Assembly: GCA_963706885.1 (NCBI GenBank)
Contig: CAVPNX010000001.1
Coordinates: 1-36,004, forward strand
Direction of reading: 5' to 3'
Source: Prado023 sp963706885
GTDB lineage: Bacteria > Actinomycetota > Actinomycetes > S36-B12 > CAIYMF01
Length of the DNA: 36,004 nucleotides
The position numbers were made by a program, and so were the translations under genes. Shown here piece after piece: positions 8,603 through 15,661 of the stretch (its first letter is position 1; the number at the start of each line of letters is the position of its first letter). The notes beneath the pieces were generated by a model. It was not told where the DNA came from and did not search any database. It was given only the letters and a program-made list of their open reading frames with translations.

Positions 8603-9350
8603 TCACGCAACACTGGTCCCCACGATGGGGCGCACGCCGCTGTACGCCACGTCCCCCTGGCCGTCGTGCATGCGCACGTGCGCCAGGAAGTCCCTGGCGT
8701 TGCGCTCCATGCCCGGGCCGCAGAGCCCCGCGATGTCATCGAGCACCTGCTCGGTGTCCACCGGGCCGCCGTCGCCGACGACTGACGCATGAGCAGCCGC
8801 CGGGCCGTGGCACATCGCAGCGGCGCCCACGCCCTCGACGGGCCCGACCGCCGCACCTGACGGGTCCGCATCGAGCACCGCGGTGACGAAGCCCTTATGT
8901 GACGCGCGATCGGGTCGACGGTGCCCGCGTCCGCGCCGTACCTGCGCACTCGGGCCGTCCTGGTCCACCAGCCGCCCCCCGTCTGTTGACGATGATCGAA
9001 CCCTCAGCCCCGAGGAAGGCCACCTCGTCCGTGGGATCCATGCCCTTCAGCGGCCGGGACCACAGGCCGCGAAGATCATGGGCGACGGCCCGCCCACCGA
9101 AGGAGACCACGGTCAGGGCCCTGTTCGGGGTCTCGCCGGCGTCCGCCGGCCCGAGACGGCCGCCCAGGCTAGGACCGAGGTGCCGATGCCGCTGAGTCCC
9201 ATGCCCCAGCGGGCCACATCCAGGCGGTGCACGCCGTTGTTCCCCAGCCCGCCGTTGCCGAAGTCGGCGAACCAGTGCCAGTCGTAGTGGAACCGCTCGC
9301 GGGTCGGACGCTGAGTCCCGCGGGCCAACCCAGGTCCGGATCCAGTGTTC
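8603..9350 (-). pseudogene. Gfo/Idh/MocA family oxidoreductase, N-terminally truncated and frameshifted
   Basis: Read on the minus strand, three frames in succession rebuild the C-terminal two thirds of a Gfo/Idh/MocA oxidoreductase. FHYDWHWFADFGNGGLGNNG and VHRLDVARWGMG lie at about 9295-9170. ADAGETPN, then GLWSRPLKGMDPTDEVAFLG and EGSIIVN, lie at about 9145-8985. A C-terminal piece with FVTAVLDADPSG, VEG and AAAMCH runs from about 8893 to the TGA at 8603-8605. At least two frameshifts separate them. The NAD(P)-binding Rossmann half is missing: recognisable sequence ends near 9350 (a DPDLGWPAG remnant), where the plus-strand aminotransferase remnant begins. Family members oxidise or reduce sugars and cyclitols; this copy cannot be functional. 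The 5' boundary is approximate. Confidence 0.75.
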
Positions 9351-10047
9351 GCGGCCAGCGGCCTCGGACCTCGATCCGATCGGGGGCGACGACTCGCCAC
9401 GAGGCACAGATGCTCGTGGACATCACCCAGGCGGCGGGCTGGCTGCCCGTGGACGCCGGATCGAGCGCGCTTCGACGTCACCGTGTGTGGTCGGCTACAA
9501 GTGGCTGCTGGCCCCACGGGGCACGCGCCTTCATGACGGCTCACCAGACGAGGCTGCTTCGCGGCTGAGTGCCCGCACGCGGCCGGGCTGGTACGGCGGT
9601 GGCCCGAACGGTGTGGACAGCATCTACGGCACCCCGCTGAGGCTGGCCGACGATGCGCGTCGGTTCGACATGTCGCCCGCGTGGCACTCGGATGGGTCGG
9701 CCAGGCGGAGTCCTGGACCTGCTCACCTCGATGGACCCGAACGTGCCAGGTGCATGCGACTGCGTGGCCAGCTTCGGCCCGTGCCCTCGGCCCCGATGAT
9801 CGCGACAGCCACCTGCGTGAGCCGGGGTGAGGCCGTCGGGCTGGTGCGTGCGGAGGGGGCCGCGGCGATGCGTGCGGGTGACGACCCCGCGGAGGGTGAC
9901 GACGAGCGACTGGCGGTGCAGCCGCCAGGAGCCGTGGTGGCCAGGATGCGGGCAGGGCGCCTGCGGCTGTCGTTCCACCTCGCTCCAACTCGCCGGACGA
10001 CGCCGACGTGGTCGCGAGCCGCCCTCACGGGGTTCGTCGAGCGATGA
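9348..10047 (+). pseudogene. Class V aminotransferase (cysteine desulfurase-like), N-terminally truncated, many frameshifts
   Basis: Pieces of a class V aminotransferase lie in order but in changing frames: a SDLDPI remnant (about 9360), QMLVDITQAAGWLPVDA (9407-9460), RFDVTVCG (about 9468-9491), VGYKWLLAPRGT (9490-9525), AFMT, VDSIYGTPLRLADDARRF then DMSPAWH (to about 9685), LDLLTSMDPNV (about 9715), MRAGRLRLSFHL (about 9945-9985), SNSPDDADVV (9988-10017), and LTGFVER with TGA at 10045-10047. GYKW contains the usual PLP lysine. At least six indels are needed, and the first third is absent. The family transfers amino groups or removes sulfur or water using PLP; this copy is dead. The 5' limit near 9350 coincides with the broken end of the neighbouring oxidoreductase. 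Confidence 0.75.
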
Positions 10048-10081
10048 TCGGGACCCGCGGGTGACGCCGCGCCCGGGTCGT

Positions 10082-10104
10082 GCGTGACGGATGTCTCGTC
10101 ACGC
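10082..10104. promoter_or_regulatory. 8-7-8 inverted repeat upstream of the DHA2 pump
   Basis: GCGTGACG (10082-10089) and CGTCACGC (10097-10104) are perfect inverted repeats around a 7-base spacer. The element lies 34 bases after the aminotransferase remnant's stop and about 33 bases before a putative -35. It could be an operator or the old gene's terminator. A second repeat of the same geometry sits at 10154-10176. Confidence 0.35.
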
Positions 10105-10136
10105 TGTGCTGCCGGGATCGGGAACAACCACTACCC

Positions 10137-10164
10137 TTGGCGAGTTGATTGAACGCGCGACAAT
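10137..10164 (+). promoter_or_regulatory. Putative promoter of the DHA2 efflux gene
   Basis: TTGGCG (10137-10142) and GACAAT (10159-10164) with a 16-base spacer resemble a sigma-70-type promoter. The predicted transcript would have a leader of about 45 nt carrying the AGGAG that serves the GTG start. The -10 overlaps an inverted repeat, which suggests repression. Confidence 0.4.
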
Positions 10165-10176
10165 CTCCGTCGCGCG
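10154..10176. promoter_or_regulatory. 8-7-8 inverted repeat over the -10/start of transcription
   Basis: CGCGCGAC (10154-10161) and GTCGCGCG (10169-10176) pair perfectly around AATCTCC. The element overlaps the putative -10 and transcription start of the DHA2 gene, where a TetR- or MarR-type repressor would commonly bind. It could instead be an RNA hairpin in the leader. No regulator gene is adjacent. Confidence 0.4.
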
Positions 10177-10216
10177 ACCGAGCGCCCAGCCACGATTCCC
10201 AGCCCCAGGAGCAGTT

Positions 10217-11773
10217 GTGCCCACGATCGATCCGCCGAGCACCTCGGCCGACGCCCCCGACCTCGACCTGAGCAGGGCGGGCACGGCCCACGAGGTCCCC
10301 CCGGCGGACCCGAAGCGGTTCAAGGCCCTGGCCGTCATCGCGATCGCCCAGCTGATGATCGTGCTCGACGCCTCGATCGTGAACCTGGCGATCCCGAGTG
10401 CGACCGCCGACCTCCAGATCGGCCCCGCCGACGTCCAGTGGGTGGTCACGGCCTACACGCTCACCTTCGGCGGATTCCTGCTGCTCGGGGGCCGGATCGC
10501 GGACTACTGGGGTCGCAAGCGCACCTTCCAGGTCGGGCTCGGCGGATTCGCCCTCGCCTCGCTCATCGGTGGACTGGCCCCCACGTTCGGGCTGCTCATC
10601 GCCGCCCGGGCCCTGCAGGGCGGGTTCGCCGCACTTCTCGCCCCGGCAGCGCTGGCCCTGATCAGCGTCAGCTTCCACGACCCCAAGGAGCGCGCCAAGG
10701 CCTTCGGCGTGATCGGGGCGATCTCCGGCGCGGGGGCGGCCATCGGCCTGCTCCTCGGCGGGGTCCTCACCGAGTACCTCTCGTGGCGCTGGTGCCTGGC
10801 CGTGAACACCCCGATCGCGATCGTGACCATGGTGTTCGCCCACCGGCTCGTGCGGGAGTCCCGCGCGGGCGGCAACACGAGCTACGACATCCCCGGTGCG
10901 ATCACCTCGACGCTCGGCCTGGTCGCGCTCGTGTACGCGTTCACCAAGGCAGCGCCCGAGAGCTACACAGACACCGCGAACTGGACGGAGCCCAGCACCC
11001 TCGTCTGGTTCATCGCCGCAGCCGTCCTGCTCGTCTCGTTCTTCCTCATCGAGACGCGCACGTCCAACCCGCTGCTGCCGCTGCGGATCATCAGCGAGCG
11101 CAACCGCGGGGGCGCCTACCTGTCCTCGCTGATCACCGGTGCCGGGCTGTTCGCGATGTTCCTGTTCCTCGGGCTCTACCTGCAGGTCATCAAGCAGTAC
11201 ACGCCGGTACAGGCCGGCTTCGCCTTCCTGCCGTTCAGCCTCGGGATCATCCTGGCCGCCGGCATCGCCGCCAACCTCATGCCCAAGGTGGGACCCCGAC
11301 CGCTGATGGCCCCGGGGCTGGTCGTGGCTGCCCTGGGCATGTTCTGGCTGACCCGGCTGACCCCGGAGTCGGACTACCTGACCGGGATCCTGCCCCCCAT
11401 GATCATCATCAGCGTGGGCATGGCCTTCGTGTTCATCCCGACGGCCACGGTCGCCCTGCACGCGGTGGGCAACCACGACGCCGGTGTCGCCTCGGCGGTG
11501 ATCAACACCTCGCAGCAGGTCGGCGGCTCCCTGGGCACCGCCCTGATGAACACCGTCGCCGTCACCGCCACCTCCGCCTACCTCGCCACGAACGCGGCCC
11601 TGGGCGAGGCTGCGCTGCCGGATGCACTCACGGCCGGCTACACGCAGGCGTTCTGGGTCGGGGGCGTCCTGCTGCTGATCGCCGCAGTGGTGGTCCTGGT
11701 CATGATCCGGATCGGCCCGTCGGCGGCTGCCGAGGACGACGAGACGACCCCGGCGGTGGCCCACTTCGGCTGA
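10217..11773 (+). CDS. DHA2 family MFS drug/proton antiporter
   Basis: The 518-residue integral membrane protein has about 14 hydrophobic helices. MFS hallmarks are visible: LDASIVNLAIPSA in helix 1 (DHA motif D1), WVVTAYTLTFGGFLLLGGR (helix 2) with the loop 2-3 motif GRIADYWGRKR, and the motif C-like region AISGAGAAIGLLLGG in helix 5. This is the EmrB/QacA-type DHA2 layout, exporting drugs or other amphipathic compounds in exchange for protons. GTG 10217 was chosen because AGGAG (10207-10211) is five bases upstream. The upstream in-frame ATG at 10091 would add a non-hydrophobic extension running through the promoter. It converges on the YgjV-like gene. The substrate cannot be predicted. Confidence 0.88.
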   Translation: MPTIDPPSTSADAPDLDLSRAGTAHEVPPADPKRFKALAVIAIAQLMIVLDASIVNLAIPSATADLQIGPADVQWVVTAYTLTFGGFLLLGGRIADYWGRKRTFQVGLGGFALASLIGGLAPTFGLLIAARALQGGFAALLAPAALALISVSFHDPKERAKAFGVIGAISGAGAAIGLLLGGVLTEYLSWRWCLAVNTPIAIVTMVFAHRLVRESRAGGNTSYDIPGAITSTLGLVALVYAFTKAAPESYTDTANWTEPSTLVWFIAAAVLLVSFFLIETRTSNPLLPLRIISERNRGGAYLSSLITGAGLFAMFLFLGLYLQVIKQYTPVQAGFAFLPFSLGIILAAGIAANLMPKVGPRPLMAPGLVVAALGMFWLTRLTPESDYLTGILPPMIIISVGMAFVFIPTATVALHAVGNHDAGVASAVINTSQQVGGSLGTALMNTVAVTATSAYLATNAALGEAALPDALTAGYTQAFWVGGVLLLIAAVVVLVMIRIGPSAAAEDDETTPAVAHFG

Positions 11774-11776
11774 CCC

Positions 11777-11805
11777 GGCCGCCGCGACGCGACTACGCGG
11801 CGGCC
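11777..11805. terminator. Hairpin between convergent DHA2 and YgjV-like genes
   Basis: GGCCGCCGCG (11777-11786) and CGCGGCGGCC (11796-11805) form a perfect 10-bp stem with a 9-base loop. The minus-strand stop codon (11793-11795) lies in the loop, and the plus-strand stop ends four bases before the stem. There is no T-tract. It is placed to end transcription from both sides. Confidence 0.65.
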
Positions 11806-12455
11806 TCCACCGGGCGCTCCCAGTGGCCGTCGACACGCTGGAACCCCACGCGCCCGAAGTGCTCGCTGGTCCCCGGGCCGGCGTCCGCGCGGAGCTGGGT
11901 GAACCCCTTGTCGGCGAAGACCCCGGACTTCCGGTAGACGAACTCCCCCGGCGTGAAGTCCCGGAACCGCTCGGTGACGTAGTCGAGCTCGACCTCGCCG
12001 ACTCCTGCACCGGCATCGCGGACCAGCACCATCCCGACCGTCTCATCACCGCGCAGGACGAGGAAGGCGCTGCGCTGGGCGCCGGCTTCCGACGGCGCAC
12101 CGGGCGAGGACGCCGCGGCCCGCGGCACCGCGAAGGCCGGGTGGGTCGCGGCGATGTCCTCGTCGTGCACCCGGAGCTGGTAGCGCAGGTAGGCGTCGTC
12201 CATCCCGACCTCAACGACCTCGTAGGCGGCATCATCATGACGCTCGCGGGTGAGCTTCCAGATCCAGTAGACGTCGATGACCGCGATCACGCCGTTCATC
12301 GCTGCGAACGGCCAGATCCCGAGCATCGCGTTGACCACCGTGGCCAGGGATGCTCCCGCGAGGTTCATCACCCGGAACCGCAGGACGCGGGCCTGCATGA
12401 GCGACCAGACGACCAGGATCGAGCTGATCCAGCCGAGGATGTCCAGAGCCGACAT
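11793..12455 (-). CDS. YgjV-like membrane protein with C-terminal soluble domain
   Basis: This 220-residue protein starts MSALDILGWISSILVVWSLM and has two to three hydrophobic segments in the first ~70 residues, including VMNLAGASLATVVNAMLGIW and FAAMNGVIAVIDVYWIWKL. The pattern resembles the bacterial inner-membrane YgjV family. Residues ~80-220 are soluble: AFLVLRGDETVGMVLV, VELDYVTERFRDFTPG and a closing LGF-like GRVGFQRVDGHW recall a GNAT-type fold without a clear acetyl-CoA loop. ATG 12455 is set by GGAGGAGG seven bases upstream. TACAGT (12530-12535, minus strand) is a good -10. Function unknown. It lies downstream of the YihY-like gene on the same strand. Confidence 0.65.
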   Translation of the reverse strand: MSALDILGWISSILVVWSLMQARVLRFRVMNLAGASLATVVNAMLGIWPFAAMNGVIAVIDVYWIWKLTRERHDDAAYEVVEVGMDDAYLRYQLRVHDEDIAATHPAFAVPRAAASSPGAPSEAGAQRSAFLVLRGDETVGMVLVRDAGAGVGEVELDYVTERFRDFTPGEFVYRKSGVFADKGFTQLRADAGPGTSEHFGRVGFQRVDGHWERPVEAAA

Positions 12456-12505
12456 GCGCCGACCTCCTCCGTCACGACCGGGCTGCACCCCGACGACCAG
12501 GACCC

Positions 12506-12520
12506 GGTGGGGACCCCACC
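12506..12520. promoter_or_regulatory. 15-bp palindrome in the YgjV-like gene leader
   Basis: GGTGGGG-A-CCCCACC is symmetric around A12513. It lies between the putative -10 TACAGT (12530-12535) and the start codon of the minus-strand YgjV-like gene, near the +5 to +20 region. It is a candidate operator or leader hairpin. Confidence 0.3.
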
Positions 12521-12590
12521 CCCGTCGGGACTGTAGCCAAGCGGCGGGGGCGACCGCCGATCCGCAGCACCGCAGCCGAGTCCCGAGTCG

Positions 12591-13838
12591 TCAGACTGCC
12601 TGGCCCGGTCCCCCCTCGTCCGGCCGCTGCGGGGCACTGGGGGCACCGTCCTGCTCGCGCGGCTCCGGCCCTGTCGTCCGGTCGTCTCCCGCACCGGTCA
12701 CGGCGTAGGGATGCACCGGCACCCCGTCGGGGCGGCGCATCAGGGTCGCCAGATCGGTGCGCCGCGGGTCGTCGTGACCGGTGGCGTCGAACGCGACCCC
12801 GTTGCGCTGGGAGGGCATCCGCTCGTCCATCAGCGTCAGCAGCGCGTAGGCGCGCTCGTCGGCGGGGAACAGGAGGTTGATGTCCACCCCACGGGGCCAC
12901 AGCTGCCAGGCGCGCACCACGGAGATCTCGAAGGAGAACACGATGGCGTTGGAGACCAGGAACAGCACCGAGAAGATGCCGACCACCGTGCCGAAGACGC
13001 CGTACACGGCCGACGAGCTGGCGATGAACTGGCCCACCAGCGCGCTGCCGAGACCGATGATCGTGGTCATCGCCAGCCCGCCGAGGGCGGCGCCCAGGCC
13101 CACCTCGCCGAAGGTGAGCGACCGCCGGGCCAGGACGACCGCGGCGGTGTAGAGCAGCCCCGAGGCCACCAGCCAGATCAGCAGGGTCGCCGCCACCCGC
13201 TGGGCGAGGGCGTACCCGGTCAGGTTCACGACGAGGGCCGAGCCGACGGTCACGACCAGCACGCCGACACCCATCAGGAGCACCATGAGCAGGACCCGGA
13301 CGTAGCGCGGTCCGAACCCGTACCGGAACCGGTAGGGCACGCAGAAGACCTGGTTGACCATGGCGTAGACCGAGAAGACCCCCGCGGTCCCGGCCAGGAG
13401 CAGGCCGATGATCGCGATGGCCAACGCCGGGCCGCCCGAGGGCAGCGCTTCGTAGGCGTTGGTGACCTGCGCCTGGTACTCCTCCGGGACGATGTCCTGG
13501 ACGAGGCGGTCCACGAACTCCTCCGTCAGCAGCTCGCTGAGGATCGCGAACCCCGCGATCGCCAGCGGGAACAGGCTCATGAACGTGTAGTAGGCCAGGA
13601 GGGCCGCCAACCGGCTGCCCTCATCGTCGGCGTACTTCTTGAATGCCGCATAGCTGAAGGCCAGCACCCCGTGGTTGGCCTGAAGGCGGTCGACCAGCCG
13701 ACCCGTCCCCAGGACCCGCTTCTCGACCGCGCCAGCGACGCCGGTGAACGACGTGGGCGGCTCGCTGGCCGCGTAGTCGCGGTCGGGGTCCAGCCACGGC
13801 TCGTAGAACGCTGCGTCGTCGGTCCGCGGGTCCGGCAT
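12591..13838 (-). CDS. YihY/BrkB family inner-membrane protein
   Basis: The 415-residue protein has the YihY/virulence factor BrkB layout: AFKKYADDEGSRLAALLAYYTFMSLFPL leads into the first helix, followed by about five more membrane segments to around residue 320, and the conserved stretch YGVFGTVVGIFSVLFLVSNAI. The family was once called ribonuclease BN, but this membrane group is now regarded as a putative transporter of unknown substrate. The C-terminal ~90 residues are polar, Pro/Asp-rich and probably disordered. The start at ATG 13838 is supported by TACCCT ending seven bases upstream and no Shine-Dalgarno. It follows the HprK operon by 73 bases but has its own promoter. Confidence 0.82.
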   Translation of the reverse strand: MPDPRTDDAAFYEPWLDPDRDYAASEPPTSFTGVAGAVEKRVLGTGRLVDRLQANHGVLAFSYAAFKKYADDEGSRLAALLAYYTFMSLFPLAIAGFAILSELLTEEFVDRLVQDIVPEEYQAQVTNAYEALPSGGPALAIAIIGLLLAGTAGVFSVYAMVNQVFCVPYRFRYGFGPRYVRVLLMVLLMGVGVLVVTVGSALVVNLTGYALAQRVAATLLIWLVASGLLYTAAVVLARRSLTFGEVGLGAALGGLAMTTIIGLGSALVGQFIASSSAVYGVFGTVVGIFSVLFLVSNAIVFSFEISVVRAWQLWPRGVDINLLFPADERAYALLTLMDERMPSQRNGVAFDATGHDDPRRTDLATLMRRPDGVPVHPYAVTGAGDDRTTGPEPREQDGAPSAPQRPDEGGPGQAV

Positions 13839-13845
13839 GGGCCTC

Positions 13846-13851
13846 AGGGTA
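13846..13851 (-). promoter_or_regulatory. -10 hexamer TACCCT of a leaderless promoter (YihY gene)
   Basis: Read on the minus strand, TACCCT is followed by seven bases and the ATG at 13838. There is no ribosome binding site. The gene can therefore be transcribed independently of the upstream HprK operon. Confidence 0.5.
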
Positions 13852-13911
13852 CGGGCCCGATCGGGCGCAGCGGCGGACCGTCCGCACGGCGGCCGCTCCC
13901 GCGCAGACCGC

Positions 13912-14928
13912 TCACCCGCGCCCGGTCAGCTCCGCAGCAGCGACGTAGCCCAGCTGCCGTTGGCGATGGGTGAGGGCCACCGCCTCGATGATCACCGCGA
14001 GGTTGCGCCCGGGTTGGACCGGGATGAGCACCCGGGCCAACGGCACGCCGAACACCTCGTGGACCTGTTCGTTGATGCCGACGCGCTCGTACTCCTTGTT
14101 CATGTCCCGGGACTCGAGCACCACCACGACGGTGATGCGCCCATCACTGCGGATCGACCCGATCCCGAACAGCTCCTCGACGTCGACCGACCCGACACCG
14201 GGGATGGTGATGACGAAGCCCGCGTCGGGCACGGCCCGTCCGCGCAGGTGGTCACCGGAGATCCGGCGCACCTCGACGAGGTCGTCAGCGATCAGCCGAT
14301 GGCCACGGCGCACGAGCTCCAGGGTCGTCTCGGACTGGCCGATGCCGGCATCGCCGAGGATCAGCACCCCTTCGCCGTGCACGTCGACGAGCCCCGCCTC
14401 GATCACCTGGCGCGGTGCCAGCGCATGGATGAGCAACCACGTCAGCGCGCTGGCGAACGGGCTGGTCTCCATGTCGGTGACCAGGACCGGGACGTCGTGC
14501 CGGTCAGCCGCGGCCACCATGTCCGGCATGACGTGCAGCCCGCGCGCCACGATGAGCGCGGGGAACCCCAGGGCGAAGTAGTCGTCGAGCCGCTGTGCGC
14601 GCACGGCCGGGTCGAGGCTCGTCAGGTAGGCGGTCTCGATCCAGCCGATGATCTGCAGCCGGTCGGAGCTGAAGGCCTCGAGGTAGCCGGTGAGCTGCAG
14701 ACCCGGCCGGTTCACCTCCGAGGTGGTGATCTCGATCGCGTCGAGATCCACATGGCCACCGGCGACACGCATCAGGCCGAGCCGGCCCACGATCTCCGAC
14801 AGGGACATCGAGAACCCCGAGGGCTCGTCCACCGGACCACCGCCGGCCGCGCCACCGCCGCCCGACGCGCTGCCGGCCCGCTCGCGACCCACCCCGCCGG
14901 CGTTGCCACGTCCCATTCGTCCCGGCAC
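13912..14928 (-). CDS. HprK-like protein with degenerate active site (pseudo-HprK)
   Basis: The 338-residue protein aligns end to end by eye with the intact HprK two genes upstream: the NRPGLQLTGYLEAF-type N-terminal domain, VDVHGEGVLILG before the P-loop, LVRRGHRLIADDLVEVRR after it, and FGIGS. The Walker A is GDAGIGQS (192-199): the catalytic Lys is Gln198 (CAG) and the usual Ser is Ala194. The His of the (L/I)HxGLVDV element is Glu, and the HprK signature (E-I-R/K-G-x-G-I) reads TIPGVGSV. ATP hydrolysis and phosphotransfer are therefore unlikely; a regulatory or partner role is inferred. GTG 14928 lies one base after the phosphatase stop; ATG 14916 or 14808 are alternatives, since residues 1-40 are Gly-rich linker-like. 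There is no lethal mutation, so it looks maintained. Confidence 0.82.
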   Translation of the reverse strand: MPGRMGRGNAGGVGRERAGSASGGGGAAGGGPVDEPSGFSMSLSEIVGRLGLMRVAGGHVDLDAIEITTSEVNRPGLQLTGYLEAFSSDRLQIIGWIETAYLTSLDPAVRAQRLDDYFALGFPALIVARGLHVMPDMVAAADRHDVPVLVTDMETSPFASALTWLLIHALAPRQVIEAGLVDVHGEGVLILGDAGIGQSETTLELVRRGHRLIADDLVEVRRISGDHLRGRAVPDAGFVITIPGVGSVDVEELFGIGSIRSDGRITVVVVLESRDMNKEYERVGINEQVHEVFGVPLARVLIPVQPGRNLAVIIEAVALTHRQRQLGYVAAAELTGRG

Positions 14929-14929
14929 C

Positions 14930-15661
14930 TCAGACCACCAACTTCTCGCGCAGCTTCGCCACGGACCCTTCGAGGAGTCCGTGGACCATCAGATAGCCGA
15001 CCACCGACCCGTACTGCTCGTCGAGCCCGGCCAGCAGCCCGCTCATGGCGTGGTCCGGCGACCCGCCGAGGGCCTCGAACAGGGTCGGGGAGATCGGGAC
15101 ACCGCCGGACACCAGGGCGCTGAGCGCCTGGTTCATCCAGGCGCCATCGAGGTTCAGCGCGCTCTGGGTGTAGTCGGCCACCACCGCCGTCCGATCGACG
15201 CCGGCAGCCTCCAGCGCGAGCGCGACCACCAGTCCCGTGCGGTCCTTGCCGGCCGTGCAGTGCACCAGCACCGGAGCCGAACCGCTGTCGGCGATGACCG
15301 ACACGGCAGCGGCGATCGTCCACGCGGAATCGTCGAGGACCTGCCGGTACAGCTGCTCGAGGCTGAAGACCCCGTCGGCGTCGACCAAGGAGGACCGTGA
15401 ACCCCCGTGGATGGGCAGCCACACGTGCACCGCCCCGGGCAGCACGGACCGGGAATGGTCCTGGGAGCGCTCGAGCGCCGAGCGCAGGTCGACGACGACG
15501 CCGATGCGCAGCGCGGCGAGGTCGGCAGCACCGGTGGCCGTGACACCGGCCAACGAGTCCGATCGGTAGAGCTGCCCGCTGCGGGTCGTCCCCCCGGAGG
15601 CGGGATAGCCCCCGGTGTCGCGGAAGTTGTGGGTCCCCTCGATCTCCAGCCGGTCGCTCAT
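14930..15661 (-). CDS. Tyrosine-protein phosphatase (Y_phosphatase3/PtpB-like)
   Basis: The 243-residue protein carries the C-x5-R phosphatase loop HCTAGKDRTG (134-143; Cys135, Arg141). It starts with THNFRDTGGY and LYRSDSL, typical of the bacterial tyrosine/dual-specificity phosphatases related to Mycobacterium tuberculosis PtpB. The general-acid Asp is probably in the VVVDLRS or following loop, but this is not certain. ATG 15661 has GGAGG five bases upstream and overlaps the stop of the upstream HprK gene (ATGA), so the two are translationally coupled. Its own stop is followed after one base by the GTG of the pseudo-HprK. A phosphatase between a protein kinase and its inactive paralogue suggests it acts in the same phosphorylation circuit. 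The substrate is unknown. Confidence 0.85.
   Translation of the reverse strand: MSDRLEIEGTHNFRDTGGYPASGGTTRSGQLYRSDSLAGVTATGAADLAALRIGVVVDLRSALERSQDHSRSVLPGAVHVWLPIHGGSRSSLVDADGVFSLEQLYRQVLDDSAWTIAAAVSVIADSGSAPVLVHCTAGKDRTGLVVALALEAAGVDRTAVVADYTQSALNLDGAWMNQALSALVSGGVPISPTLFEALGGSPDHAMSGLLAGLDEQYGSVVGYLMVHGLLEGSVAKLREKLVV

Noticed and set aside
8554..10047. Insertion sequence or prophage scar
   Set aside because: No transposase, integrase, terminal inverted repeats or target duplications are visible; the content is explained by two decayed metabolic genes.
10025..12238. A 737-codon minus-strand open frame opposite the DHA2 gene
   Set aside because: It is composed of GDR/EQH-type shadow sequence with no domain; the plus strand encodes a recognisable transporter.
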